A stretch of DNA of 64,000 nucleotides from the NCBI RefSeq assembly GCF_000953135.1, contig NZ_LN614827.1, positions 773,001 to 837,000 on the forward strand, read 5' to 3'. The notes under the pieces were generated by a model, which did no database searches, had not been told where the DNA came from, and saw only the letters and a program-made list of their open reading frames with translations. This DNA is from Legionella fallonii LLAP-10 (GTDB lineage: Bacteria; Pseudomonadota; Gammaproteobacteria; Legionellales; Legionellaceae). Both the position numbers and the translations under genes were made by a program. Positions 27,401 to 37,531 of the stretch are shown here, in pieces; the first letter of the stretch is position 1; the number at the start of each line of letters is the position of its first letter.

Positions 27401-28780
27401 ATGAGATATACACAGCCCAAAAAATCAGTAATCGCTTTTTTAGTATCACAGTCTCTCGTTAGCATGTCTGTTTTTGCTGCAGGATTCCAAATTAATGAGA
27501 TTAGTCCAAGTCTACAAGGTGATGCGACTGCAGGAGCCGCGGCAGCAACTGATGATGTTTCCGCTATGTTTATTAATCCAGCTACGCTAGCTACTCTAAA
27601 AGACAGTCAGGGTTATTTAGGCGCTAGCGAAATTTTTCCTCATGTGAATATGACTAATGCTGGTGCAGTGCATTCAGTTAATATTCCAGGCTTTCCTGCG
27701 AGCAGTATTACTGCACCGGTACTGGGGCAGAATTATCAAGGGAATGTTTCGCCTTCTGCTTTTGTGCCTGACGGTTATATGGGATTGCGTATTAATGACA
27801 AAATGGTTGTTGGTTTAGGTTTTAATGCTCCTTTTGGTTTGAAAACGGCCTATTCGCAAAATTCTGTAGTACGGTTTGACGCACTTTATAGCTCTGTGAA
27901 AACGGTAGATATTAACCCTGCAGTATCTTATGCCATTACTGATCAATTAGCAGTTGGTGCTGGTTTTCAAGCTCAATACTTAAAAGCGGTCTTTGCTAAT
28001 TTTAATGGACCTTATACAGGATATGCTCCTGTAGATGCCTTTATAGCGTCTACTTATCCAACCAGTCTCGGTGGCTATAGTTGGGGTTATGGTTATAATC
28101 TTGGTGCTATATACAGTCCTGATAAAAAAACACGTTTAGGTGTAGGATATAGATCTCGAGTTAAACAGGGACTTAAGGGCAATGGTCAGCAGTATGTATC
28201 TCCAGGAGATGTAGTTCCCGCACCATCACAAAACTTTCTATTCAATGCTCAAACTCCGGTTTTTGCGAATATTACAACCCCAGATGTTTTGACCTTTAGT
28301 GCCGCTCGCGATATTGCTAATTGGACTCTTAAGGCATCAGCGCAAATTAACTTCTGGAATGTATTTAATCAGCTCAGTATTAATATGCCAGCAGCTTTTG
28401 CAACTAATAGCACTATTCAAACACAATGGAAAAATTCTTGGTTCGGTGCTTTAGGTGCTGAATATCATATGTCGCCTACTTGGACTTTCCGTAGTGGGGT
28501 GGCTTATGATGAAACACCAACAACAGCCTTCCGTGATCCTCGCATCCCTGATGCAGACCGCTATTGGTTGAACGTGGGAGCAAGCTATACCTTGAACAAA
28601 CATCTATCTATAGATGGTGCTTATGCCCATATTTTTGTAAGAGATCAGACAGTTAATATCGTTCAAGCAAGCGGAACCAGCGCAACGAGCACCGTGCCTC
28701 TGGAAATAAACCAAGTCAATGCCACTTACCAGAGTTCAGTAGATATCGTGGCACTGGCATTAAGATATCGCTTTAACTAA
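27401..28780 (+). CDS. FadL/OmpP1/TodX family outer-membrane protein
   Basis: The 459-residue product has a signal peptide ending near SVFAAGF (about 27), followed directly by the FadL hatch motif region GFQINEISPSLQGDATAGAA and DDVSAMFINPATLA, then alternating beta strands and a C-terminal aromatic strand LALRYRFN. FadL-type barrels admit long-chain fatty acids and other hydrophobic compounds across the outer membrane. The next gene, 18 bp downstream, is a GDSL lipase, so the pair could release and import fatty acids. The promoter lies after the repeat array. Confidence 0.9.
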   Translation: MRYTQPKKSVIAFLVSQSLVSMSVFAAGFQINEISPSLQGDATAGAAAATDDVSAMFINPATLATLKDSQGYLGASEIFPHVNMTNAGAVHSVNIPGFPASSITAPVLGQNYQGNVSPSAFVPDGYMGLRINDKMVVGLGFNAPFGLKTAYSQNSVVRFDALYSSVKTVDINPAVSYAITDQLAVGAGFQAQYLKAVFANFNGPYTGYAPVDAFIASTYPTSLGGYSWGYGYNLGAIYSPDKKTRLGVGYRSRVKQGLKGNGQQYVSPGDVVPAPSQNFLFNAQTPVFANITTPDVLTFSAARDIANWTLKASAQINFWNVFNQLSINMPAAFATNSTIQTQWKNSWFGALGAEYHMSPTWTFRSGVAYDETPTTAFRDPRIPDADRYWLNVGASYTLNKHLSIDGAYAHIFVRDQTVNIVQASGTSATSTVPLEINQVNATYQSSVDIVALALRYRFN

Positions 28781-28798
28781 TTTCAAGGAGAGTAAGGC

Positions 28799-29881
28799 AT
28801 GTTAAAGAGAATAATAACATTGGCAGAACGCACAAGGACGCGCTTAGCTGTTATGGCTAGTTCTGTCTTTCTATGCTGCGGTATAACTGATTCTGTACAG
28901 GCGCTGCCATTTAATCAGATTCATCAAGTTTATTTTTTTGGTGATAGTTTATCTGACAGTGGCTTTAATAATTTATTGCCTTTTACACCGAATTTTCCTG
29001 CGGGTAAAGCACCTACTTATACTACATATGGTGGGTACACTTGGTCGCAATATGTGGCGCGAGATGTTAAAGGGTTCTTATTACCTGTTGGTTATCCTGT
29101 ACCTAATCCTCCCGATACGATCACTAATAATACTACACCTCTTTCATTACCAGTCGTTGCGCCTGTTTCACCAGTCCTGGATGGTGTATGTTATGCCGCG
29201 GGAGGTAGTACCACTAATTCAACAGGAGTTGGTACTCCATATGCCCCATCTTTAGCTGCTCAAGTAAGTAATTTCCTTAATCAAGTAGTAATAGAGCCAA
29301 ATGATGTGATTTTTGTATGGTCTGGAGCAAATGATTTACTAAAGCTACTTTTATCACCTACTCCACCAACACAATTTCAACTATTGATGGCGGCAAATTA
29401 TGCGGCTACTAATATAGCCAATCAAGTGGCTCTTTTAAGCGACCGAGGGGCAAGAAGAATAGTAATCATGAGTTTGCCGAATATAGGGTATACTCCTTTA
29501 ATACTCGGAGCTGCTGCGTCTAATCCATCGCTACCTGCTAGCATAAAAAGTGTTACCTTTAGCTTTAACTCCATGTTAAATCAATCCATTGGTAAAGTAA
29601 TTGCTTCCCATCCCTACACTAAAGTTCTTTATGTAGATGTTTATGATCTTTTAGATAATGTGATTTTAGCGGCTCAGCAGGGGAAACCTTATGTAGTGGC
29701 GGGGAAGACATTCAACTTTGTTAATTATAATACTCCTGCATGTGGTAATGTTATCAGTGCCTTATTCTGCCCTCCTGGCACTCCAGCGGGTTATATCTTT
29801 GCCGATACCCTGCACCCAACTGATGAAGCGCATCGTTTGTTATCACTTTATGTAGAGTCACAAATATATAATTGGGCGTAG
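28799..29881 (+). CDS. GDSL (SGNH) lipase / lysophospholipase
   Basis: The 360-residue product has AAGGAGAG before the ATG and an N-terminal signal region with hydrophobic run to about residue 36. Block I is FFGDSLSDSG with nucleophile Ser50; block II has Gly in CYAAGGST; block III is VWSGANDLL with Gly and Asn; block V is ADTLHPTDEAH with Asp and His near 335-338. The layout matches the secreted PlaA/PlaC/PlaD group of Legionella, which act as lysophospholipase A or acyltransferase enzymes. Which member is uncertain. It probably forms an operon with the FadL gene. Confidence 0.9.
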   Translation: MLKRIITLAERTRTRLAVMASSVFLCCGITDSVQALPFNQIHQVYFFGDSLSDSGFNNLLPFTPNFPAGKAPTYTTYGGYTWSQYVARDVKGFLLPVGYPVPNPPDTITNNTTPLSLPVVAPVSPVLDGVCYAAGGSTTNSTGVGTPYAPSLAAQVSNFLNQVVIEPNDVIFVWSGANDLLKLLLSPTPPTQFQLLMAANYAATNIANQVALLSDRGARRIVIMSLPNIGYTPLILGAAASNPSLPASIKSVTFSFNSMLNQSIGKVIASHPYTKVLYVDVYDLLDNVILAAQQGKPYVVAGKTFNFVNYNTPACGNVISALFCPPGTPAGYIFADTLHPTDEAHRLLSLYVESQIYNWA

Positions 29882-29933
29882 TATTGTTGTTGGGTTAAAA
29901 GGCTGTAACTTTTCAATAGCCCCAGGGGAAAAT

Positions 29934-30014
29934 GTCATCCCGAACGAAGTGAGGGATCTCCAAATTCAGGCACAGTGCTAATGTCTGGAGATCTCCCACT
30001 TCGTTTGAGATGAC
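29934..30014. terminator. Hairpin between convergent genes
   Basis: GTCATCCCGAACGAAGTGAG with GGATCTCCA pairs with TGGAGATCTCCCACTTCGTT and GAGATGAC. The symmetric stem of about 30 bp lies between the GDSL lipase and the convergent histidine kinase gene. It resembles widespread bacterial palindromic repeats and may serve as a two-way transcript end, though it has no U-run. Confidence 0.55.
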
Positions 30015-30041
30015 TTGTTGAGACGTTACAAAAGTTCCAAC

Positions 30042-32180
30042 TTACTTTTGATTTTTCTGCAACCAGTCTTTAATGTAGTTACACGATTCTTCAATAGCAC
30101 GTACTGCTTGATGGTATAATTTATCAAAGAACTTACGTTCCCCTGATTTCCAATAGCGTTCGACATATTGACAAGCATATTTCATTCGTATTGTGCCCAC
30201 GTAGACCGCGCTTCCTTTAATATAATGAGCAATTTTTTCTACTGAAGGATAATCTTGGTTTTCATATGCTTTTTTCATTTGTATTAAATTAGCAGGAACA
30301 TCTTGAGAGACTACTGTTAATAATTGGATTAACAGCGACATACTTCCGCAATTTTTAAGAGCTTGTTCCGTATCGAGCAAAGCATATTGTTCTAATTGAA
30401 ATAATTCGGCATCAGTATTTGGCAAATCTTTTCCAATTGCTACATTATCTTTAGGCAGCGTGGCGTTACTCGATGTAATAAATTGTTTAAGGATTTCTGT
30501 TGCCTTAGCCTGAGTTAGCGGTTTTGTTAGAACCGCGGTCATGCCAGCCTCAATACTTCGTTGTTTGTTTTCTTCATCTTCATGGGCGCTAAGAGCAATA
30601 ATAGGGGGAGAATTAGGCTTATTGCTCATGTTTTTAATTTGGCGACTCACCTCATAACCATCCATTCCTTCGCCTAAACCTATATCCATGAAGATTAAGT
30701 CATAAGAGCGTTTTGCGTAAAGAGTTAACGCCTCATTGCCGTTGGCCGCTATATCCACATGACAGGAGAGTGTCGCTAGAAGAGTTTTAGCTATTGATTG
30801 GGCAACTTGATTATCTTCTACTACTAATACTTGGACTTTTTCTGAGGTTGTATTTGTATCTATTAGAGTTGCTGTATTGTTTAATGAAGATTTAACCGGG
30901 GGGGTAACGATGGGCTTAGTTTTTGAATATTCTGTTTTATCTATTCCCGAGTCATCATCTAGAAGAGGCTCTTGGACAGGAATAAGACAAGTAAAGCAAG
31001 TCCCTTTATCTAGTTCACTTTCTACATAAATTTCTCCACCAAGTTCTTCAATAAATTTTTTAACAATATATAAGCCAAGACCCGATCCTTTGTAAATTCC
31101 TTGGTAAGAGGGGGTGAGTCTATTAAATTGAATATAGACCTCTTGTTGTTTTTCTTGGGGGATACCGATACCAGAATCAGTTACTGTGATTTTGAGAGTT
31201 AAATTACGATGCTCTCGTTTGGCAAGGATAACTGCAATAGTGACATGACCAACCTGGGTAAAATTAAGGGCATTACCAACCAATTCCAGTACAATTCTGT
31301 GGACTCGAATTTTATCTCCTATAACAAATTTAGGTAAGGAATCATCAATAGTAAAAGACAAATTTAATCCTTTTTCCTGAGCTTTTGCTGAGTAGAGGGC
31401 GGTTATGTGCTCAAAATTTTGTACTAAATTAAATTTTCTTTTAAGTAGCGGTATTTCGCCGGAGCTGATTTTAACCGCTTCTAGTACTTCATCCAGCAGA
31501 TCAAGCAAGGCATGACTTGAGGCGACGAGATTTGCGGCATGTTCTTTGATGTTAGGCTCAGTTGATTCTGATTTTATAATTTCGGAAAAACCGACAATAC
31601 CAGATAAAGGTGTTCTAATATCATGACGCATATTGGCAAGAAATGCTGTTTTGGCATGGTTAGCTACTTCGGCTGCTTCTTTAGCTTGATGAAGTTCCAT
31701 TTCAATTTTTTTTAAACGAGAAATATCAATGGTGTTGCCTATGATGCCAATGATTTTGCCGTCTTTATCCCATAGAGGTCTTTTAGTTGATAGCAGAGTG
31801 ACTATTTCTCCGGAAGGTAAATGGGCTAGTTCTTCTCTAGAGAGCTCAGCTCCTTTTTTCATGACCTCTAGCTCAGTTTGTCTGTACCCACTTGCCGATT
31901 TTTGATCAAAGAGTTGATAGTCTGTTTTTCCAATAACTTGTTTTTTATCGATCTCATTAATGAATCCTAGTCTATATAAGCTTTCAACACAGCGGGTATT
32001 TAATCCAAGCCACACACCTTTTGTGTCTTTCCAATAGATATCTCCAGGAAGAGTATCTACTAAATTTTTTAACTGAAAATTCTCTGCGGACAATTCTTCA
32101 ATTTTATGATTCAGCTTTTGAATAGTCTTTTTATATTCCAATTCGGAACAAGATTTATGCGCACTATTTGGTTTTGTCAT
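30042..32180 (-). CDS. Hybrid histidine kinase: PAS-HisKA-HATPase-REC-Hpt
   Basis: The product has 712 residues from the ATG at 32180 (AAGG upstream). Order: coiled coil (about 15-40); PAS (about 40-155, ending IIGNTIDISRLKK); HisKA with NMRHDIRTPLSG, His near 186; HATPase with VGNALNFTQVG, DSGIGIP and GSGLGLYIVKKF; receiver with VEDN and phospho-Asp in FMDIGLGEG (about 498); and Hpt with AHYIKGSA, His near 648. No membrane segment is seen, so it is a cytoplasmic phosphorelay sensor. The final response regulator is not nearby. It is divergent from the aminotransferase gene. Confidence 0.93.
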   Translation of the reverse strand: MTKPNSAHKSCSELEYKKTIQKLNHKIEELSAENFQLKNLVDTLPGDIYWKDTKGVWLGLNTRCVESLYRLGFINEIDKKQVIGKTDYQLFDQKSASGYRQTELEVMKKGAELSREELAHLPSGEIVTLLSTKRPLWDKDGKIIGIIGNTIDISRLKKIEMELHQAKEAAEVANHAKTAFLANMRHDIRTPLSGIVGFSEIIKSESTEPNIKEHAANLVASSHALLDLLDEVLEAVKISSGEIPLLKRKFNLVQNFEHITALYSAKAQEKGLNLSFTIDDSLPKFVIGDKIRVHRIVLELVGNALNFTQVGHVTIAVILAKREHRNLTLKITVTDSGIGIPQEKQQEVYIQFNRLTPSYQGIYKGSGLGLYIVKKFIEELGGEIYVESELDKGTCFTCLIPVQEPLLDDDSGIDKTEYSKTKPIVTPPVKSSLNNTATLIDTNTTSEKVQVLVVEDNQVAQSIAKTLLATLSCHVDIAANGNEALTLYAKRSYDLIFMDIGLGEGMDGYEVSRQIKNMSNKPNSPPIIALSAHEDEENKQRSIEAGMTAVLTKPLTQAKATEILKQFITSSNATLPKDNVAIGKDLPNTDAELFQLEQYALLDTEQALKNCGSMSLLIQLLTVVSQDVPANLIQMKKAYENQDYPSVEKIAHYIKGSAVYVGTIRMKYACQYVERYWKSGERKFFDKLYHQAVRAIEESCNYIKDWLQKNQK

Positions 32181-32340
32181 GTATTGAAGCCTTGGGGTAA
32201 GTAAGTTTTGTTTCGCTATAACAAGTATAGTCAATAACCCATTTCCCGTTCATGTTGATTTTTATATAGGTCATATGGTTTTTTAATAAACTGCAATTGA
32301 CGATAATTTGATTAAATGGTATCGTATTTCGCCAATAAAA

Positions 32341-33954
32341 ATGTTTGTTTGTATGATGTTAACTCCAAATGGTCAGACTGCCAATAAGATAGAAAAAGTG
32401 ATGTTGCTCGCTTTGTGGGCTAATGCTTTGAAAGAAGAAAAAGAACTTCAGGATCCTGTTACAACTAAAAAGCTAATTGCAGCTGGAATGGGAAAACCCA
32501 CATACCCTATTAATGCTCAAACTATTACATCCTATCTTTCTTACTGGCAAAAATTAAAGGATTTAAGACAACAAGAGCGCCTTAATCCAGAGGAAATGCA
32601 AGAAAGTACAGCCATTGATTATGGAGATCCTCGCGGTGATAAAATACCACGGACTATGATGGCTGAGAGCATGTCCGCATGGTATGAGTCCGAGATTGGT
32701 CCAGAACATATCCTATTTACCGTAGGGGGCATAGGCGCTTTGCGGACTTTATTTGAAACATTCAATACCCACTACGAAGAGATACCAGGTTATAGAATTA
32801 TTACCCCTTTTCCTCATTATAGTGCGTATGCTAATAATCCATTACATCGGTTACATCCTGTTGATGTCATGAAAGAACCCGGTTATAAATTGACCGCGGA
32901 AGCATTAGAAAAGGCTATTGAAGAGGCTTATCTTTTAGCAGAAACTGATCAGGGATGGCCAAAAGCTATTTTAATCTGTAATCCATCTAACCCCTTAGGG
33001 ACTATTATTGATGAGGCAGAATTACAAAAAATAGCAAACGTATTGCGCTGTTATCCTGAGCTACATCTTATTTTTGATGAGGCTTATACAGAAATGGCGT
33101 ATAAGGAAATGCCGTCATTTTTGAAGATTGCTCCGGATTTAAAACATAGAACTATCATCATGCGTTCTGCAACCAAAGCCTTATCAGCTGCTGGTGAACG
33201 TATGGCGGTGCTTTTGGTTTTTGACTCAATTTTAATGAATGAACTACTTAATAAAAATATTAGCTATTTTATTCATGCTCCTCGCTCGGCGCAAATCGCT
33301 TATGCACAAACAATGAAGCATTTTAATGCTGAAGAGAAAGCAAAACTGGCTGATTTTTATAAAAAGAAAGTGGACTATGTCATCCATCGTTTACAGACTA
33401 TGGGAGCTGCCATGCCAGATTCCCAGTATGAAGTCGAAGCAACATTCTATGCTTTAGCCGATTTTAGTGACCTATTCGATTTGGAATTGCCCAGAGAAGC
33501 CCAAAGGGCGCTACAGAAAACAGGCAGAGTAAGTACTGGGGAAGAATTGTCTTACTACTTATTATTTAAAGATGCAGTAATGATTGCCCCTTTATCTTAT
33601 TTTGGATTAGCAAAAGATTGTGGCTTTATGCGTATTACTTGTAGTGCTACTGAGGATGAATTAAAAGACTTGATGGATAGATTGGAGTTGCGTTTATCTA
33701 TAGCAAGAACGAATAAGAAATTAGCTTTAATGGAGCAAATCCAGCAGAAGCTCCCTGAATTGCAGAAGAAAGATCCTTTTATTTTCACGGCATTAAACAA
33801 AAAAATAATGCACTATACCCAAGGGGCCGATAATTGTCTGACTCTAAAAACGAAAAATAAGGTATTAAAGAAACTTTATTTTATCATGATGAGTCACTTA
33901 GAGATTCAGGATGAAATTATTAGTGCCTCGACTTTTTCGGAGCAAATGGCGTGA
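32341..33954 (+). CDS. PLP-dependent class I/II aminotransferase-like enzyme
   Basis: The product has about 537 residues from the ATG at 32341; ATGs at 32353 and 32356 are alternatives and none has a strong ribosome site. Fold-type I features are present: CNPSNPLGTI (Asn contacting PLP), FDEAYTEM (Asp and Tyr) and the Schiff-base Lys in RSATKALSAAGER. The length exceeds the usual 400 because of an N-terminal extension of about 60 and a C-terminal helical extension of about 70 residues. The substrate is unknown; aspartate-type transaminase or decarboxylase branches are possible. Confidence 0.82.
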   Translation: MFVCMMLTPNGQTANKIEKVMLLALWANALKEEKELQDPVTTKKLIAAGMGKPTYPINAQTITSYLSYWQKLKDLRQQERLNPEEMQESTAIDYGDPRGDKIPRTMMAESMSAWYESEIGPEHILFTVGGIGALRTLFETFNTHYEEIPGYRIITPFPHYSAYANNPLHRLHPVDVMKEPGYKLTAEALEKAIEEAYLLAETDQGWPKAILICNPSNPLGTIIDEAELQKIANVLRCYPELHLIFDEAYTEMAYKEMPSFLKIAPDLKHRTIIMRSATKALSAAGERMAVLLVFDSILMNELLNKNISYFIHAPRSAQIAYAQTMKHFNAEEKAKLADFYKKKVDYVIHRLQTMGAAMPDSQYEVEATFYALADFSDLFDLELPREAQRALQKTGRVSTGEELSYYLLFKDAVMIAPLSYFGLAKDCGFMRITCSATEDELKDLMDRLELRLSIARTNKKLALMEQIQQKLPELQKKDPFIFTALNKKIMHYTQGADNCLTLKTKNKVLKKLYFIMMSHLEIQDEIISASTFSEQMA

Positions 33955-34185
33955 TCTTGGGGGCTATTTAGAGATAATTAGTTTTTAAGTCACGCTCTAC
34001 CAAATAAGAAATAATGATGATAAAGTCTTGTAACAGAAGATTTTATTCTCAGGCATTGACGGCTCAGTTCAATCAGTTATCTATCGAAAATAAAGACTAA
34101 CTCTATTGAGCATAGGGATTGATGCAAATCTATTGAGTTTCCATTTTTGGATGAAATAGTTTTATATAGGGAAATATTAGCGCAT

Positions 34186-35742
34186 ATGTTAAAGTTTTTT
34201 ACCCTTATAGCTTGCTTGCTCCTCGGTGCATGTATGATGGTCGGTCCTAATTATAAGGAACCGAAAAAGCAAGTGGCCCAGCATTGGCCTAAAAAAGACG
34301 CATCAGTTAAAGAAGCCCCATTTGTAAATGCCAAATGGTGGAAAGTCTTCCACGATCCTGTGTTGACTTCTGTAATCAATAAGGGTTACGAGAACAACTT
34401 ATCCTTGCAAAGTGCAGGGGTTAAAGTACTTCAGACAAGAGCTCAACTGGCACAAGCAACGGGGCAGTTGTATCCCCAGCAGCAAGCTTTGATGGGTAAT
34501 TATAACTATAATCGAATCGGTGGTGGACAATTCCAGTCTGTTTTACCGCAAACATTTGATACTGCTCTATTGGGTTTTACTTCAACCTGGGAAATCGACT
34601 TTTGGGGAAAATACCGCCGCGCCATTCAGTCTAATAATGCTGCTTTTTTAGCTTCATTTGCGGCTTATGATAATGCTTTAGTCACACTCACTGCAGATAT
34701 TGCCAGTATCTATATTAAGATTCGTACTCTTGAAACCAAAATCAAGGTGACTAAAGCCAATATACAAGTACAAACAATCGGTTTAAAAATAGCTACCGCA
34801 CGCCACAATGCAGGACAAACAGGTCTTGTCGATGTGGAACAGGCTCAGGCGGAACTTTCTGAAACTCAAGCAAGTTTGCCTTCGTTAGTCAATGAATTAC
34901 AACGACAACAAGATGCATTGGCTGTCTTATTAGGAACTGTTCCCAATGGAGCGAATGATCTATTACGTAAAAGTCGTGGTATTCCTAAGGCGCCTATGAC
35001 TATAGCCGTAGGTATTCCCAAAGAGGCCTTAGCAAAGAGGCCTGACATTTACCAAGCTCGCGAGGAGGCTATTGCACAATCTGAGGCTATAGGCGCCGCT
35101 AAGGCGAATCTTTTCCCCGCTCTTTCATTGGCTGGAACCTTTGTCTTTAGTTCAAACAGTGTTGGTAGTAATTCGATAACTGATCTGTTTCAGTGGCAAA
35201 ATAGAGCAATAACTGCTGGACCAACAATGACTTGGCCAATATTGAACTACGGTCAAATCACCAACTCCGTACGTGCTCAGGACGCGGCGTTTCAACAGGC
35301 GTTATTAAACTACATGAATTTAGTGCTTAAAGCACAACAAGAAGTGCAGGATAATATTAGTGGTTACATTGAAGCCAAAAAGGCAGAACATTATCTGATT
35401 CAAGCCAATAATGCAGCAAAAGAAACCCTCAAATTAACACTGATTCGCTATAAAGAAGGGGAAACAGATTTTACGCCGGTGCTTAATGCCGAACAACAAT
35501 TATTGCGCATTCAAACTTCTCTAGCTAATGCTCAAGGGGATATTCCTCAAGCTGTAGTAGCACTTTATCGTTCACTGGGTGGCGGTTGGCAAATTCGCGA
35601 TGGCAATGATATTGTTCCTACAGAAATAAAAGAGGAAATGGCAAAACGTACTAATTGGGGCAGTTTATTAAAGCAAGAAAATCATGAGCCTGCTTTAACC
35701 AAGAAACAGGAATTTAAACAACTTTATCTACCAAGATGGTAA
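34186..35742 (+). CDS. RND efflux outer-membrane lipoprotein, NodT/OprM family
   Basis: The product has 518 residues from the ATG at 34186, chosen because a lipoprotein signal follows at once (LKFFTLIACLLLGACMMVGPNY, lipobox LLGAC, Cys near 17). Two repeated halves typical of the TolC fold are visible, with DPVLTSVINKGYENN and RPDIYQAREEAIAQSEAIGAAKANLFPALSLAG. It forms the outer-membrane exit duct for the downstream adaptor and pump. It is first in the operon, an order different from the common adaptor-pump-duct layout. The stop overlaps the adaptor start. Confidence 0.93.
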   Translation: MLKFFTLIACLLLGACMMVGPNYKEPKKQVAQHWPKKDASVKEAPFVNAKWWKVFHDPVLTSVINKGYENNLSLQSAGVKVLQTRAQLAQATGQLYPQQQALMGNYNYNRIGGGQFQSVLPQTFDTALLGFTSTWEIDFWGKYRRAIQSNNAAFLASFAAYDNALVTLTADIASIYIKIRTLETKIKVTKANIQVQTIGLKIATARHNAGQTGLVDVEQAQAELSETQASLPSLVNELQRQQDALAVLLGTVPNGANDLLRKSRGIPKAPMTIAVGIPKEALAKRPDIYQAREEAIAQSEAIGAAKANLFPALSLAGTFVFSSNSVGSNSITDLFQWQNRAITAGPTMTWPILNYGQITNSVRAQDAAFQQALLNYMNLVLKAQQEVQDNISGYIEAKKAEHYLIQANNAAKETLKLTLIRYKEGETDFTPVLNAEQQLLRIQTSLANAQGDIPQAVVALYRSLGGGWQIRDGNDIVPTEIKEEMAKRTNWGSLLKQENHEPALTKKQEFKQLYLPRW

Positions 35743-36920
35743 ACAGTATGAATTTTGATAAAAATCCAAAACAAGTCAAAATAGCAGGGATGGTTGTTAT
35801 TGGTTTATTTCTGCTTTATTTGATAGTTCATCACTTTTCAAAACCCAAAGGCCCTGAAATTCCTATTCCTGCTGTGACCGTTCAAAAACCCGTAATGGCT
35901 GAAATGGTTGAGTACGTGACTCAAACGGGAACTACTGTAGCGTTTAACTCGGTTAATTTGGTTGCTCGTGTTGAAGGCTATTTAGAGCAAATAGAATTTA
36001 CTGATGGAACTTATGTTAAAAAGGGTAAAGAACTCTTTGTTATTCAGCCTAAACCCTATCTAGAAAAATTAAAAGCGGCTCAGGCCGCTGTAGCTGCGCA
36101 CAAGGCTGCCAGTGCTTATGATAAATCAGAATATGCCCGCCAGAAACGAATGTATAGCCAAAATGCAACTTCGTTAAATAGTGTGGAAGTATGGTTAGCA
36201 AAGATGCATGAGTCTGATGCCGAAGTGGATAAGGCAATAGCTGATGCAGAGATAGCGGCTATTAATTACAGTTATACTCGTGTATTAGCACCATTTGATG
36301 GACGTATTGGACGTCATCTTGTTGATGTCGGCAATTTAGTGGGTAATGGGGCTGCTACTGTTTTAGCTACTATAGATCAAGTTGATACCCTTTATGTTTA
36401 TTTTAATCTTAATGAGCTTGATTTACTTAGATTGCGCCAAGCCGCGCGTGCTCAAGGGGTTACAGCCAAAGATATTAATCAAGTCACTGTTGATGTCAGT
36501 TTGCAAAATGAGGCGGAATTTAACCATAAAGCAAAACTTGATTTCATTAACACGGGATTAAATGCTTCAACTGGAACAATGGAGTTGCGCGCATTATTAG
36601 ATAATAAGGAACATCTATTTGTGCCTGGTCTTTTTGTTCAGGTACGAGTCCCTATTAGTAAGCCGGCAAAACAATTGACCGTACCTGACACAGCCTTACT
36701 TTATGACCAAATCGGTCCTTACTTATTAGTGGTTGATAAAAATAATGTGGTTGTATTGAAACGCGTAATACTAGGCGGTGTGGAATTGGGAGTGAGGGCA
36801 ATTACTCAAGGGATAGAGGCTCAAGATAATATAATTGTTGCTGGGTTACAAAATGCAACTCCTGGAAATAAAGTGCAAGCTCAAGAACAAAAAAAGAATG
36901 AGGAAAAAAAAGTTAAATAG
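35736..36920 (+). CDS. RND efflux periplasmic adaptor (MFP)
   Basis: The 394-residue product overlaps the duct gene by 7 nt at ATGGTAA; an in-frame ATG at 35748 just after that stop is also possible. One N-terminal membrane anchor (about 16-32) replaces a lipobox. The lipoyl/biotinyl halves (VNLVARVEGYLEQIEF, FDGRIGRHLVDVGNLVG), a helical hairpin (about 110-160), a beta-barrel and a membrane-proximal domain follow in order. It links pump and duct. The C-terminus is Lys/Glu-rich. Confidence 0.93.
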   Translation: MVNSMNFDKNPKQVKIAGMVVIGLFLLYLIVHHFSKPKGPEIPIPAVTVQKPVMAEMVEYVTQTGTTVAFNSVNLVARVEGYLEQIEFTDGTYVKKGKELFVIQPKPYLEKLKAAQAAVAAHKAASAYDKSEYARQKRMYSQNATSLNSVEVWLAKMHESDAEVDKAIADAEIAAINYSYTRVLAPFDGRIGRHLVDVGNLVGNGAATVLATIDQVDTLYVYFNLNELDLLRLRQAARAQGVTAKDINQVTVDVSLQNEAEFNHKAKLDFINTGLNASTGTMELRALLDNKEHLFVPGLFVQVRVPISKPAKQLTVPDTALLYDQIGPYLLVVDKNNVVVLKRVILGGVELGVRAITQGIEAQDNIIVAGLQNATPGNKVQAQEQKKNEEKKVK

Positions 36921-36995
36921 GGTTGGGGTTTTTGAGCTGTAATTGTAGGTTTGACCGTTGGTCCATAATCGATAGACTAAGGAGTAAACGCGATA

Positions 36996-37425
36996 GCTTT
37001 CCCCCTCTCCCTAACCCTCTCCCTCGAGGGAGAGGGAATAAGAAGTAGAAAAATAATTCGCGGCACGAAAAGACCCCTCGCCCGCGCAAGGGATCTTGTT
37101 TGGCAATCGATAATAAATCGCGAGAGGTTAGGGGGAGGCCCTAGCCCGGCCAAGAGTGTTAAATTGGGTAAGTGTTCTCGAAGGCGAGGGGATAAGTAAT
37201 ATGGCACGAAAAGTTCCCTCGCCCGCGCAAGGGATCTTGTTTGGCAATCGATAATAAATCGCGGGAGGTTAGGGAGAGGCCTTAGCCCGGCAAAGAGTGT
37301 TAAATTGGGTAAGTGTTCTCGAAGGCGAGGGGATAAGTAATATGGCACGAAAAGTTCCCTCGCCCGCGCAAGGGATCTTGTTTGGTAATCGATAATAAAT
37401 CGCGGGAGAGGGTTAGGGAGAGGGC
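36996..37425. repeat. Three-unit repeat block between adaptor and pump genes
   Basis: CTCGA-AGGCGAGGGG units begin at 37177 and 37318 (141 bp apart), with a related unit from 37023 (154 bp). Each carries CACGAAAAG, CCCTCGCCCGCGC, AAGGGATCTTGTTTGG, ATCGATAATAAATCGCG and GGGAGAGG-type parts; the same set occurs once at 7201-7320. The gap 36921-37531 holds no gene, so the RND operon is split by 611 bp of mostly repeat. Confidence 0.88.
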
Positions 37426-37531
37426 TTCCTTCATAGTTAATGTAGGTTGATCCAAGGAGTTAAAGTTTAGTACGACGATGACTCCATAAATTAACAACAA
37501 TGCATCACAGGATAAGTGAGAAAGAAGAAGA

